A stretch of 64,000 nt of DNA from Streptococcus infantis (GCF_019929665.1 NZ_JAHZPZ010000003.1:62001-126000); one strand, 5' to 3'; shown: positions 18,601-26,108, counted from the first letter of the stretch. The notes: generated by a model from the letters alone, not told the origin. Program-made: numbers and translations.

Positions 18601-20562
18601 AAAGAATGGCAACAAGATCACATCTATAAGGAGAACTACCATGTACGTCTTCAATGGGCTGAGGAACGACCAGATGGGCCTAAATTGCCATTTAAAGAAA
18701 CCGAGCTGATATCTTATCAAGATTTCGCTAGGGAGCTATATAAGGCCAACCAGAGCTTTTATCAGTTACATCAGGAAGGGCTAAAACAAGTGACTGGTGG
18801 TCACCCAGAAGGCTACATCTCTCCAACAAAGGTCCAGTTTAGTATCTACGCTCCTGATGGTGAACTGATCCAGGATAGCATTCGTTACAATATCGGTGAG
18901 GAGATTAACCCAATTGCTCATAAAGAAAGACTTGGAACACGAGAAATGAGGGAGCACCCAGAATTGATGAAGATAGATGGGACCATATTCACTCAGTATC
19001 ATCTGGAGAGATTGGCGAGTGAGTTAGATATTTCTCAGTTTAGTTACGCTTTGGAAGATACTCCTTACGCAGAACAACTTTTATCTCAAGTACCTTACGG
19101 AGTGTTAGAAAATAGTCCGATTGGTTTTTCGGATAGTAGTCATGATAGTCGTCTAGGATTTATTTCTTTTGATGGAATGGATAGTGTTGAGGTCGAAAAT
19201 CTATCTGCTTGGTTTGAGAAGTTGGGTGTCAAGGACTCACCTATGGAACAAGTGGCTCTTGTAGAAAAATGGCAAAAAGAAATCAAAGGTTTATCAGAAA
19301 AAGTTGAACAAACGATCTCCACAGTCCGAGAAGAATTTGAGAAATCACAAGAGGAAGAAATCAAACTAGAAGAACAAAGCTACAACAAGCAGGAGTTGGA
19401 ACATGATGCGGATGCTGATGGTGTTTCTGATGATGAGGAGTTGCTTCAGGGAACAAATCCGTATGATTTTAGATCGAAACCAGGTTCTAAACCAGAGGTC
19501 GAGGAGAGTTTACAAGCGGATGAAGTTATTTTAGCAACTGGTAGTCTTGCAGTCGCAGATCTTATTCAGAATAAAGATATGGCAGGATTAAGTCGACATC
19601 TTAAAGAAGGAATTAAGGAGTTTCTGGATTCGGATAAGTACAAAGACTATCTAACGAAAATGAGCCAACTAAATAATTATTCTAATCGCAACTTACGCTT
19701 AATTCTTGCACAAAATCCTGAAGCAAGGCAAGTAGCTTCTTTCAAGCAGTGGAAGGAAAACTTTGACCGCTATGTGAAAAAAGGTGAGAAGGCTTTACGT
19801 ATTTTTAAACCTATGACGAAAATCAAAAAGGATGAGAATAACCAACCAATATTGGATAAAAATGGGAAACCAGAAACAGTTACATTCTTTGGTTTAGTGC
19901 CAGTTTTTGATGTTAGTCAGACAGAAGGAAAGGAGATGCCAAAAGCTGCAGAAGTTAAAGAACAGCTGACTGATTTGGACTATGCAAATCTTTACCGTGC
20001 CCTGATGGCTATTGCAAAAGAAAATGATGTATCGGTTCGATTTGAGGAGATGGAAAATAATAAACATGGATATTATTCTGTCCCAGAAAATCAAATTGTT
20101 TTACGTAGTAATGAGATGAACAAGGCTCAAATTATTAAAACTTTCTTACATGAGATGGCTCATGCAGAGTTGCATCATGCAGATAATCCTCAAAAAGAAA
20201 ATCTAACTAGAAGCACTGCTGAACTTCAGGCTGAAAGTGTCGCTTATGTTGTTTCTTCATACTATGGTATTGATACGTCAGAGTACTCCTTTAACTATCT
20301 ATCTGGGTGGTCTGCTGATAAGGAGACACTTGCTGATTTAGAAGCACAGTTGGATATTGTCCAACAAGAAGCTAAAAGTTTAATGGTTCGGATGGATCAA
20401 GCATTGGAACAATTAAGATTGAGCCAAGAGAAACAAACGAAGCGCAGTTTTGAACAAAAACTGGAGAAGTTTAAAGATCAGAGCAAGCAAGCTGTTGAAG
20501 AACACAAGCAGGAGTTGAAAGCAGATGCACAATCAAAAAAAGAGAAGGGTTTCTCGAAATGA
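15592..20562 (+). CDS. Giant CHC2/DUF3991-TOPRIM, ArdC-like and zinc-metallopeptidase fusion protein
   Basis: 1656 residues. N-terminal CHC2-like region (about 1-80) and DUF3991-type segment (about 105-185) lead into a TOPRIM domain with Glu210 (VTEAPID) and Asp300/Asp302 (AVDRDKAG), a layout seen in plasmid primases. Residues 380-1250 are acidic and largely unrecognised. A Ca-binding thrombospondin-3-like repeat (DADADGVSDDEELLQGTNP) lies near 1270-1290. Residues about 1320-1440 resemble the ssDNA-binding ArdC anti-restriction domain, followed by a zincin motif HEMAHAELHH at 1520-1529 and a charged coiled-coil tail. Such proteins are common in Tn5252-type elements and probably prime or protect the incoming single strand. 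Exact function unproven. Confidence 0.8.
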   Translation: MVLTKAQAKSLDILEVARSLGMEMKRKSHREYYWAEHDSFKIDTVKNTWHWYSQNLFGDTINLVQKMQNVSYKEAMVFLETGSFPEAKPVEEERKPFNYTLAPYEQPFVEARSYLKEIRGLSDDTIDFFLEKGVLAQAKRKDKDGVIEDVLVFKYLDRNQQLVGASLQGLVPDQERHPGKGYLKQIMYQSEAISGLNVSIGSPKRLIVTEAPIDLMSYYELYKGELNDVRLVAMEGLKEGVLSHYVLEILQERGDISMDERDYTKSSELARTSRFLSVAAETSTLFQDHKYDDLITLAVDRDKAGTDFMTKLREKKIPVVDARPPKREGQEKTDWNEILKQEKQLEQTEEIQASSNFPDTSHLSPEDATWLKENWNNISFSVQSTRPSETDPTKEEKYIPGNQEFIANTEENAGRTMSYEEVKRENEALTKELNNRIQSGELSIEFAPDFYLYDVFAKLGNSHPTKYLNDKRMEVLSPIHSLLSSIDDRTVDLYKKKGTPEQDSLYQALKPHQRDLGVDISTRFIGELAIAAYNTNKQIESLSSDSFGIYFDERTLDNLSQSVERMLEYPLIESGTRDFTYGFVVTPNTLFHYLEEQEGEVVLSRELLDNLMSRFETHPIKIMETSEEKAPEKSQELDVILEQQKNERTSGSLGSLQPEAEGSPTPVPKAGTFERSVTSRPTTSSHLLYFTINEEFQSSNDGYYHSISLDELTKLNRPIRRLALQNAAQYYLDELANSKIYYVTPDKTVQVHFEEKHFMHLTGIKPIALGQTPEKTLHDFAEGNGYFDNILLANNDAAFDKLKVLSDLSVATESTSFYFDDLTNLRRYDGRFDSLIKSDDKDIILLFKELEEENYIPISVFKSRTKITKELDTVDKTPILGVFRERDGQIEQLSINDEYVKDGGEEMLSILKNKKYEEVSDEPELPAPENTLNKTSLDSATFTQVLDTVYNLGVPGDISKTPEEFHKAWNQYLDYAKQHNDKFDQIVAAAGADHLLDTNSDFYKEWQQDHIYKENYHVRLQWAEERPDGPKLPFKETELISYQDFARELYKANQSFYQLHQEGLKQVTGGHPEGYISPTKVQFSIYAPDGELIQDSIRYNIGEEINPIAHKERLGTREMREHPELMKIDGTIFTQYHLERLASELDISQFSYALEDTPYAEQLLSQVPYGVLENSPIGFSDSSHDSRLGFISFDGMDSVEVENLSAWFEKLGVKDSPMEQVALVEKWQKEIKGLSEKVEQTISTVREEFEKSQEEEIKLEEQSYNKQELEHDADADGVSDDEELLQGTNPYDFRSKPGSKPEVEESLQADEVILATGSLAVADLIQNKDMAGLSRHLKEGIKEFLDSDKYKDYLTKMSQLNNYSNRNLRLILAQNPEARQVASFKQWKENFDRYVKKGEKALRIFKPMTKIKKDENNQPILDKNGKPETVTFFGLVPVFDVSQTEGKEMPKAAEVKEQLTDLDYANLYRALMAIAKENDVSVRFEEMENNKHGYYSVPENQIVLRSNEMNKAQIIKTFLHEMAHAELHHADNPQKENLTRSTAELQAESVAYVVSSYYGIDTSEYSFNYLSGWSADKETLADLEAQLDIVQQEAKSLMVRMDQALEQLRLSQEKQTKRSFEQKLEKFKDQSKQAVEEHKQELKADAQSKKEKGFSK

Positions 20563-20636
20563 CCGAACGGGACACCCCAAATAAACCCAAGGTCAAATTA
20601 AAAACAAATCATCATCAAGGAGGACAACACTCATGA
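20559..20636 (+). CDS. Possible 25-residue overlapping peptide
   Basis: ATG at 20559 overlaps the preceding stop (ATGA), and its own stop TGA (20634-20636) overlaps the next start (ATGA at 20633). The sequence is short and basic (MTERDTPNKPKVKLKT...). The double overlap looks like a coupling peptide, but the ribosome binding site AGGAGG at 20619-20624 serves the next gene. Translation is uncertain. Confidence 0.3.
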   Translation: MTERDTPNKPKVKLKTNHHQGGQHS

Positions 20637-21049
20637 CTAATGAACAAGAAGAACAACTGATCATCATCCTTTCAGACTTTATTCCAATCATGGATGGAGA
20701 CAGAGTTCAAGGAGTATCGCCAAATGCTAAAGACTTGACTCGCCAAAAAGTTCTGGAGCAACTAGAGGAAGAACAGTCTCAACTACCTGAAGGAGATCCT
20801 GCTCTTTTGGAGTGGGAAGAAGAAAATATTGAGCTACTCAAGATGATTACAGATGAAGAATTTCAAGCTGTACTCACAGAAAAAATCTTACTGACAGAAA
20901 TACAAATTGGTCAGTCGATTTTCCAGCCTCTAACTGCTCAACAACTTTCTGTCCTAGCTGAAAAGTTACAAGGACAGAAAGAAAAAAGTGTAGAAAATAG
21001 TGATAAGCAATCATCTATTTTCAAAAACATCTTCAGTTGGTTGCGATAA
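20633..21049 (+). CDS. Hypothetical acidic protein before oriT region
   Basis: 138 residues, strongly acidic, mainly helical, with no membrane segment. It starts at ATG 20633 behind AGGAGG. I do not recognise the family. The gene is the last of the long transfer operon; after it lies a 217-nt non-coding stretch with hairpins that probably holds the origin of transfer. A DNA-processing accessory role is possible from position but has no motif support. Confidence 0.65.
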   Translation: MTNEQEEQLIIILSDFIPIMDGDRVQGVSPNAKDLTRQKVLEQLEEEQSQLPEGDPALLEWEEENIELLKMITDEEFQAVLTEKILLTEIQIGQSIFQPLTAQQLSVLAEKLQGQKEKSVENSDKQSSIFKNIFSWLR

Positions 21050-21112
21050 ATTGTTAGAGGTTGTACTCCAAAAGATATAGGAAAGGGGCTTGGGGATTTC
21101 CCCAAAACTGAG

Positions 21113-21159
21113 AAAATCAAGAAGGAAAACTACAAGGTTCTCCTTCTCTGATTTTTTTT
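21113..21159 (+). terminator. Long hairpin with T-run in the oriT region
   Basis: AAAATCAAGAAGGA (21113-21126) pairs with TCCTTCTCTGATTTT (21141-21155) with a single bulged C, followed by further T. It can end transcription of the long transfer operon and may also serve as an oriT hairpin. Confidence 0.6.
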
Positions 21160-21166
21160 AAATTTC

Positions 21167-21186
21167 GCAAATGGATATCCATTTGC
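21167..21186. repeat. Perfect 20-nt palindrome
   Basis: GCAAATGGATATCCATTTGC is fully self-complementary. It lies 80 nt before the MobC-like gene and directly before TACGCTTGCC. It is a likely binding site for the relaxase or the MobC-like protein. Confidence 0.7.
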
Positions 21187-21266
21187 TACGCTTGCCACAA
21201 GGAAGTAAGGGGCTGATGTCTGCCCAGAAAATGACAGGATTTCTGATAGAAAGAGGATAAAAAATA

Positions 21267-21659
21267 ATGCAGAAACGAGAAAATAGGAAACGCTATATAC
21301 AAAAATTGATACGACTAACACCAGATGAAGATCGTCAAATTAAAACGGCGATGGCCCAAATGGGAGTTCCATCTTTTCAATACTATGCGAAGAATCAATT
21401 GGTACAAGGAAAGGTGGTTCAAATTGATTTTTCTGAATTGAAAGACCTTCGAGTTGCCATCAATCGAGTGGGTACGAATATCAACCAAATTGCCAAACAT
21501 GCCAATGAGAATCAAGGGGTTACGCCAGAGGAAGTGGCACAAGTCATTGACTATCTATCTGAGTTGAAAGAGATGGTGGTTGTCAAACTTTCTAGTGCGG
21601 AGAAGAAAAGTTTACAGGAACGAAAAGTGAAAACTATAAGGACGTACGACGAATGGTAG
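21267..21659 (+). CDS. mobC: MobC-like relaxosome accessory protein
   Basis: 130 residues. A basic N-terminus (KRYIQKLIRLTPDEDRQIKT) has a ribbon-helix-helix look. The C-terminal half (LRVAINRVGTNINQIAKHAN) carries the typical MobC signature. MobC proteins bind oriT and help the relaxase open the strands. It has AGAGGA upstream and overlaps the relaxase gene by 7 nt. The sequence just upstream contains the oriT candidate. Confidence 0.88.
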   Translation: MQKRENRKRYIQKLIRLTPDEDRQIKTAMAQMGVPSFQYYAKNQLVQGKVVQIDFSELKDLRVAINRVGTNINQIAKHANENQGVTPEEVAQVIDYLSELKEMVVVKLSSAEKKSLQERKVKTIRTYDEW

Positions 21660-23287
21660 TAATCAAAACACCCAAACAAATTAAAACTCCTTCCAATTTA
21701 AAAATAGCTGTACGCTATATTCTGAACGAAGCGAAAACACTTGTATCAGGAACTGTAGAAAGTGATCTTGATTTCCCTCTTGTCTATCATGATGGTGAAT
21801 TTCAAATGAAGCTAGTATCTGGTAATGGGATTTCAGATTTTAGCGTAGCAGATGAAGAAATGGTCATGACAAAATTGGCTGCAGCCTTTAAAAAAGGAGA
21901 TGATGACTTGAAAGAATTATCTTCAGGAAAACAAGTATTGGCTCATCACATTATCCAGTCTTTTTCTCCAGATGATAACCTGACTCCCGAGCAAGTTCAT
22001 GAAATTGGCCGTCAAACGATGCTAGAATTGACAGGTGGAAATTATGAGTTTGTGATCGCAACCCACACGGATAAAGATCATCTTCATAATCACATCATAC
22101 TTAATACCACCAATACCTCAACGCTCAAGAAATTTCGTTGGGAAAAGAAAACCCTGAAAAATTTGAGAGCCATTTCGGACAAACATGCGGCACGTTATGG
22201 CGCTAAAATTATTGAGCCTACTATGAAAAATTCTTATACAAAGTATTCTGCTTGGCGGAGACAAAATAATTATCGGTTTGAAATCAAGGAACGTCTTGAT
22301 TTTCTTCTGAAGCACTCTCTTTCGTTGGAAGATTTTAAACAAAAGGCCGCTGCACTTGATCTTCAGATTGATTTCTCTGGTAAATTTGTGAAGTATAAAT
22401 TACTTGATCAGCCTCAACAAAGAAATGTCCGAGATGATACATTATCGAAGAAAGGACTCTATTCTCTTGAAAAAATAAAAGAGAGAATTTCTAAGAATCA
22501 GTTAGTTTTTGATGTGGAGGAATTGAAAGCACAATATCAAGAATCAAAAGAAAAAACGGCAAATGATTTTGAATTGAAATTGGAAGTGGAATCCTGGCAG
22601 GTCGAGCAAGAAAGCAAGCAAGGCATTTACGTGCAGATGGATATGGGAGTTTTAAATAGTGGTACAATTTTAATACCTTCTCATAAAGTTGATAAAAATG
22701 AGGATGGAAATTATACCATCTATATCAAAGAGAAAGACTATTTTTATTTTCTCAATCCTGATCAATCTCAAAAAAATAGGTACATGATGGGCTTGACTGT
22801 CGCAAGGCAATTGGCCAAACAAAATGGAGAAACACTTGTAACTAAAAACGCTCAAATTTCCTCTATGCGTGAACTGATTAAGGAATATAATTTCTTAGTT
22901 GAGCACGGCGTGACAGATGGAGCACAATTTCAACATTTGGAGGAGCGCTTTAATGAAAAGATAGAGGCTACCCAGGAGGAATTAAGACAGCTAGATGTGC
23001 GACTTGGACGTTATCATAAAATTGAAGGAGCGCTTTTAGCCATCCAGCAATCTCCAGAAAACAGTCTTGCAGCGGTACAACTATTGGATGATTTAGGAGT
23101 TCCAAAAGATATGGGACTGGAAGATGTCAGTCAACTGATCAAACAATTCCAAATTGAAAAAGGAGCCTTACAAGAGTTCTTTGACGATACTCTAAAACAT
23201 TACACAGATTATAGAGATATTAAGGAGTACGTGCGTAGTCGTGAAGAGAAAGTTGACCGACGATTTGAAGATGAAAAAGTCTTGTAG
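21653..23287 (+). CDS. MOBP-type relaxase
   Basis: 544 residues. The N-terminal relaxase domain (1-250) has motif III as HTDKDHLHNHIILN around 140-155 (three-histidine metal site) after HHIIQSFSPDDNLTPEQV. The likely nicking tyrosine is in the early segment (NLKIAVRYILNEAK). The C-terminal half is helical and acidic. The enzyme nicks oriT, stays bound to the 5' end and is led into the recipient through the coupling protein. It resembles the relaxase of Tn5252. The reading frame is complete, and the gene is followed by the IS remnant. Confidence 0.92.
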   Translation: MVVIKTPKQIKTPSNLKIAVRYILNEAKTLVSGTVESDLDFPLVYHDGEFQMKLVSGNGISDFSVADEEMVMTKLAAAFKKGDDDLKELSSGKQVLAHHIIQSFSPDDNLTPEQVHEIGRQTMLELTGGNYEFVIATHTDKDHLHNHIILNTTNTSTLKKFRWEKKTLKNLRAISDKHAARYGAKIIEPTMKNSYTKYSAWRRQNNYRFEIKERLDFLLKHSLSLEDFKQKAAALDLQIDFSGKFVKYKLLDQPQQRNVRDDTLSKKGLYSLEKIKERISKNQLVFDVEELKAQYQESKEKTANDFELKLEVESWQVEQESKQGIYVQMDMGVLNSGTILIPSHKVDKNEDGNYTIYIKEKDYFYFLNPDQSQKNRYMMGLTVARQLAKQNGETLVTKNAQISSMRELIKEYNFLVEHGVTDGAQFQHLEERFNEKIEATQEELRQLDVRLGRYHKIEGALLAIQQSPENSLAAVQLLDDLGVPKDMGLEDVSQLIKQFQIEKGALQEFFDDTLKHYTDYRDIKEYVRSREEKVDRRFEDEKVL

Positions 23288-23313
23288 AAGTTTCTAATGT
23301 TTTCAATCTAGTC

Positions 23314-23396
23314 ATGATTTCAGTACAGAGAGAACAGTTGTCTTTACATTTGGAGAGATAACCTTTTCTAGGAATTGCTGGCGCAAGGGAGGAGAA
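23314..23396 (+). pseudogene. Degraded fragment of an ISLre2-like element
   Basis: ATGATTTCAGTACA (23314-23326) and the following GAGAGAACAGTTGTC to GCTGGCGCAAGG match 24688-24701 and 24851-24912 of the intact insertion sequence, with about 150 nt removed between. The deletion joins two copies of an ATAGAGAG-like repeat in the intact copy and removes the transposase start codon. Several point differences show age. Confidence 0.8.
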
Positions 23397-23410
23397 ACTT
23401 CATTGAAAAA

Positions 23411-23465
23411 ATAATTATAAATATAATTATAAACATATTGACAAATATAATTATAATGGTATAAT
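23411..23465 (+). promoter_or_regulatory. par promoter overlapping TATAATTATA operator repeats
   Basis: ATAATTATAAATATAATTAT (23411-23430) is followed by -35 TTGACA (23438-23443), a 16-nt spacer that itself contains ATATAATTATAAT, and -10 TATAAT (23460-23465). A repressor bound to the repeat would cover the promoter. It probably serves as operator and partition site. Confidence 0.7.
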
Positions 23466-23493
23466 AGAAGTATAGAAAACAGGAGGATATCAA

Positions 23494-24300
23494 ATGAAGA
23501 TTATCACATTTGCTGCTATTAAAGGCGGTGTTGGAAAAACAACTTTAACTTTTAATTATGGGGAATGGCTGGCTAAGAAAGGTCATAAGATTCTCTTTAT
23601 AGATTTAGACCATCAGTGTAATTTGACTCAGTGCTACAATATTTACGAAAGTAAGAATACGATTGCGAATGCCTTCAAAGGAGGGGACGTGGATATTAAG
23701 CAAGTCAAGGAAAATATCAGTCTAATTCCAGGTTCGGTGCAACTTGACACGGTGGAACGAGATCTGGAGAACAGCGATAAGAAAAATATGTTACTTTATC
23801 TTTGGTTAGAGGATAACTACGAAAAGAAGAAGTTGGATCAGTTTGACTATATCTTGATTGATTGTAGACCGGACTTTGCGACAGCTACTAAAAATGCTGT
23901 TGCGGTCAGTCACGCTATTATTAGTCCCTTGACTCCTTCAGAGTTTGGTTATAATGCCAAATTCAATCTATCAACTCGGTTAGAAGCATTCAGAAAGGAT
24001 GTAATTGATTATCGTACAAGAGAATCATACATTACTGCTGAGCTATATTTCTTAGCAAATATGATCCGACCGAACTATGGATCATCAAGAGAGTTACTGG
24101 AAGCTCTGGGACTTGAAGCTAAAGAGAAGGGAACAGACAACCTTCTAGGCATCATACCAGCAAAAGAGTTATTCAATCATTCCACGATTGATAAGATCTC
24201 TATTGCAGATATGAAGGAGAATTCTGAGCTTTATCAAAAACACAAAAAGTTTTTCACTGAGCTGGAGCAGACTTTTTCAAAAATTTATGATACAATATAA
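23494..24300 (+). CDS. parA: ParA-family partition ATPase
   Basis: 268 residues. Deviant Walker A KGGVGKTT at 10-17, Walker A' FIDLDHQCNLTQ near 36-47, Walker B ILIDCRPDF near 120. ParA ATPases position or segregate DNA using an ATP-driven gradient, here with the ribbon-helix-helix protein encoded downstream. On an integrative element the pair would keep the excised circle from being lost. It has AGGAGG and an own promoter. TATAATTATA repeats stand before it, between the two genes and after them. Confidence 0.9.
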   Translation: MKIITFAAIKGGVGKTTLTFNYGEWLAKKGHKILFIDLDHQCNLTQCYNIYESKNTIANAFKGGDVDIKQVKENISLIPGSVQLDTVERDLENSDKKNMLLYLWLEDNYEKKKLDQFDYILIDCRPDFATATKNAVAVSHAIISPLTPSEFGYNAKFNLSTRLEAFRKDVIDYRTRESYITAELYFLANMIRPNYGSSRELLEALGLEAKEKGTDNLLGIIPAKELFNHSTIDKISIADMKENSELYQKHKKFFTELEQTFSKIYDTI

Positions 24301-24340
24301 TTATATTTATAAACACAAATACAATTATAAATATAATTAG
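24290..24340. repeat. Second cluster of TATAATTATA repeats
   Basis: ACAATATAATTATATTTAT begins inside the parA stop region, and ACAATTATAAATATAATTAG ends 12 nt before the next ATG. Both are variants of the repeat in the par promoter. Likely binding sites for the ribbon-helix-helix protein. Confidence 0.65.
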
Positions 24341-24352
24341 AAGGAGATTGTC

Positions 24353-24580
24353 ATGGCATTCACACCAAAAGAAAAAGAGATTTCGCAGATTATTGAAGCA
24401 ACCCATCAACCTGAGCAGATTTCAGATGTAGCCAGCTTTGAAAGTTTTGAACGTAAGAAACAATTTCAGTTTACTTTGAAACCAAGCAATCGGAAAAAAT
24501 TGGATAAAATTGCTAAAGCAGCTGGCGCAAAGTCTGCATCAGATTATCTTGATAAACTGATCGAAAGTTTATCATTATAA
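24353..24580 (+). CDS. Ribbon-helix-helix partition partner (ParB-like)
   Basis: 75 residues. A disordered N-terminus precedes a C-terminal ribbon-helix-helix pattern: a strand KQFQFTLKPSN, then helices around KKLDKIAKAAG and SASDYLDKLIESL. Small proteins of this kind act as ParB substitutes: they bind repeats near the par genes, repress the operon and stimulate ParA. It has AAGGAG upstream. The surrounding TATAATTATA repeats are the probable targets. The DNA-binding role is inferred from fold pattern and context. Confidence 0.75.
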   Translation: MAFTPKEKEISQIIEATHQPEQISDVASFESFERKKQFQFTLKPSNRKKLDKIAKAAGAKSASDYLDKLIESLSL

Positions 24581-24600
24581 ATATAATTATACTTATAATC
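24571..24600. repeat. Third cluster of TATAATTATA repeats
   Basis: CATTATAAATATAATTATAC overlaps the stop of the ribbon-helix-helix gene and repeats the motif again, just before the terminator. Confidence 0.6.
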
Positions 24601-24606
24601 AAACAA

Positions 24607-24636
24607 CCTTCCCAATAAGGGAAGGCTTTTATTTTT
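24607..24636 (+). terminator. Terminator of the par operon
   Basis: CCTTCCC (24607-24613), loop AATAA, GGGAAGG (24619-24625), then CTTTTATTTTT. Confidence 0.85.
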
Positions 24637-24710
24637 GCTGACACAAAACATTTGAACCCCTGGACTAAAATCTTTATACTTTTTATTATGATTTCAGTAC
24701 AATAGAGAGT

Positions 24711-26003
24711 ATGTTTAGATTTGATGAAAAAGAATTTGTCGCAGAACTAGATCGCAAACGTGAGCAGCAATTCCTGAAGCGAGTAAGAGATTATGACGAG
24801 AAGATAGCTCCCTCCATGAGACAGAAGGGGTATAAAAGGATAGATAGTATAGAGAGGACGGTTGTCTTTACATTTGGAGAGATAACCTTTTCTAGAAATC
24901 GCTGGCGCAAGGGAAAGAGAACCTGTTATCCTGTAGATGAGTGGCTAGGATTAGAAAAGTATATACGTTATTCTCCTGAGTTGATTTTTCACATTGCAAA
25001 ACACGCTTCTGTTTTATCCTACCGTGAAGTTTGTCGAACAGTTAAGATGGCTTATCGTCTAGAGATAACAAAGGATGCTGTGTTGAAGTCTGTAAAAATG
25101 GCAGGTAGACTCTTTTCAGAGAGGGAACGCTATCGACTTTTTAGATGCGATGAGCAACCGAAAAAAATCCAGGCAGAAAAAATCTACCTGGAGGGGGATG
25201 GTGTGCTAGTCAAGACAACATCAAGTAATGATGAACGGCGTAATACAGACTTAGCACATTTTCTGATTCATACAGGAGCAAAGAAGATTGGAAAGAATCG
25301 GTATGTACTGGAGAATAAGCATGAAATTATCCATACAAGCCATGAACAAGCAAAGGAAGAATTGATAGACTATCTCTACAATCATTTTGAGATTACTGAC
25401 CAAACTATACTTATCACAAATTCGGATAATGGTAAAGGATATACTCGAAGAATATTTCAAGAAATTAAGAAGGCCTTACGAATTAAACGTCACGAGCATT
25501 TTTGGGATGCTTACCATGTCAATGAAGAACTAAAAAGATTCCTGAAGCCATACCCATCTACGCTACTTAATCTAGCTTTTAAGGCTATCCAAAATCACAA
25601 TAGGGGCCAGCTTCAGACCGTACTAGATACAGTCGAATCTCTCATAGATAGTCAGGAGTCTCTTGATAATTTTTACAATTTTCGCAAGAAATTGTTAAGA
25701 AATTTCTGTGATACCAGATCGCCTAAACTAAGAGGGTTGTCCTCTCGTGGTATTGGTGTAATGGAGAGCCAGCACAGAAAGGTCACTTATCGCATGAAAC
25801 ATCGAGGAATGTATTGGTCCATCGAAGGAGCTTGTACTATGTCCAGGATGATTCTTATTGAACGAATTGATAAGCTATATGAGCTATTTTTTGGAGCTTG
25901 GAGACAAGAGTACGAAGAATTTAGGGTAACGGGACTAGGTGCAGGATTTCGTATTAACCATAGGCCACACGGAGCAGTTATCAGAAAAAGAGGACATAAA
26001 TGA
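24711..26003 (+). CDS. ISLre2-family transposase (UPF0236)
   Basis: 430 residues, the usual length. The N-terminal region has the family pattern FGEITFSRNRWRKGKRTCYP. The middle contains YLEGDGVLVK and TDQTILITNSDNGKGYT, and the C-terminal part has RGIGVMESQHRKVTYRMKHR, where acidic residues of the catalytic core are expected. The gene is intact, so the insertion sequence may still be active. A short piece of the same gene survives at 23327-23396. It marks the right border of the integrative element region. Confidence 0.93.
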   Translation: MFRFDEKEFVAELDRKREQQFLKRVRDYDEKIAPSMRQKGYKRIDSIERTVVFTFGEITFSRNRWRKGKRTCYPVDEWLGLEKYIRYSPELIFHIAKHASVLSYREVCRTVKMAYRLEITKDAVLKSVKMAGRLFSERERYRLFRCDEQPKKIQAEKIYLEGDGVLVKTTSSNDERRNTDLAHFLIHTGAKKIGKNRYVLENKHEIIHTSHEQAKEELIDYLYNHFEITDQTILITNSDNGKGYTRRIFQEIKKALRIKRHEHFWDAYHVNEELKRFLKPYPSTLLNLAFKAIQNHNRGQLQTVLDTVESLIDSQESLDNFYNFRKKLLRNFCDTRSPKLRGLSSRGIGVMESQHRKVTYRMKHRGMYWSIEGACTMSRMILIERIDKLYELFFGAWRQEYEEFRVTGLGAGFRINHRPHGAVIRKRGHK

Positions 26004-26023
26004 CGTAAAAATGCAGGAAAAAG

Positions 26024-26057
26024 CCTCTAAAAAAAGAGAATTTTTAGAGGTGTTTTT
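26024..26057 (+). terminator. Hairpin terminator at the IS end
   Basis: CCTCTAAAAA (26024-26033), loop AAGAGAA, TTTTTAGAGG (26041-26050), followed by TGTTTTT. It can stop transcription leaving the transposase gene. Confidence 0.75.
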
Positions 26058-26079
26058 GTCATGTTTTTATGCAAAACAG

Positions 26080-26108
26080 TTGCTTTTTTGTCTAATGTGT
26101 GTTACAAT
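26080..26108 (+). promoter_or_regulatory. Promoter-like sequence facing the candidate small RNA
   Basis: TTGCTT (26080-26085), 17 nt, TACAAT (26103-26108). It would drive a plus-strand transcript antisense to the minus-strand RNA at 26121-26196. No open reading frame follows. Confidence 0.45.

Larger units (their letters stand above)
21060..21266 (+). other. Candidate origin of transfer (oriT)
   Basis: About 200 nt without a gene, directly before a MobC-like gene and the relaxase. It holds three inverted repeats: TTGGGGA-TT-TCCCCAA (21090-21105), a 14-bp stem at 21113-21155, and the perfect 20-nt palindrome at 21167-21186, followed by TACGCTTGCCACAAGG. Relaxases of the MOBP class nick next to such repeats. 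The nick site is not proven; TACGCTTGCCA (21186-21196) is the best-placed candidate. Confidence 0.6.
24639..26061 (+). mobile_element. ISLre2-family insertion sequence
   Basis: The ends are proposed from TGACACAAAACA (24639-24650) and the near-complement TGTTTTTGTCA (26051-26061) on either side of one complete transposase gene. About 1.4 kb fits the family. I could not find a clean target duplication, so the exact ends are uncertain. A remnant of a sister copy lies 1.3 kb upstream in the same orientation. Confidence 0.65.

Noticed and set aside
24630..26070. Exact 9-bp target duplication of the ISLre2 copy
   Set aside because: The flanks TATTTTTGC and TGTTTTTAT are only loosely alike, so the ends and the duplication could not be fixed.
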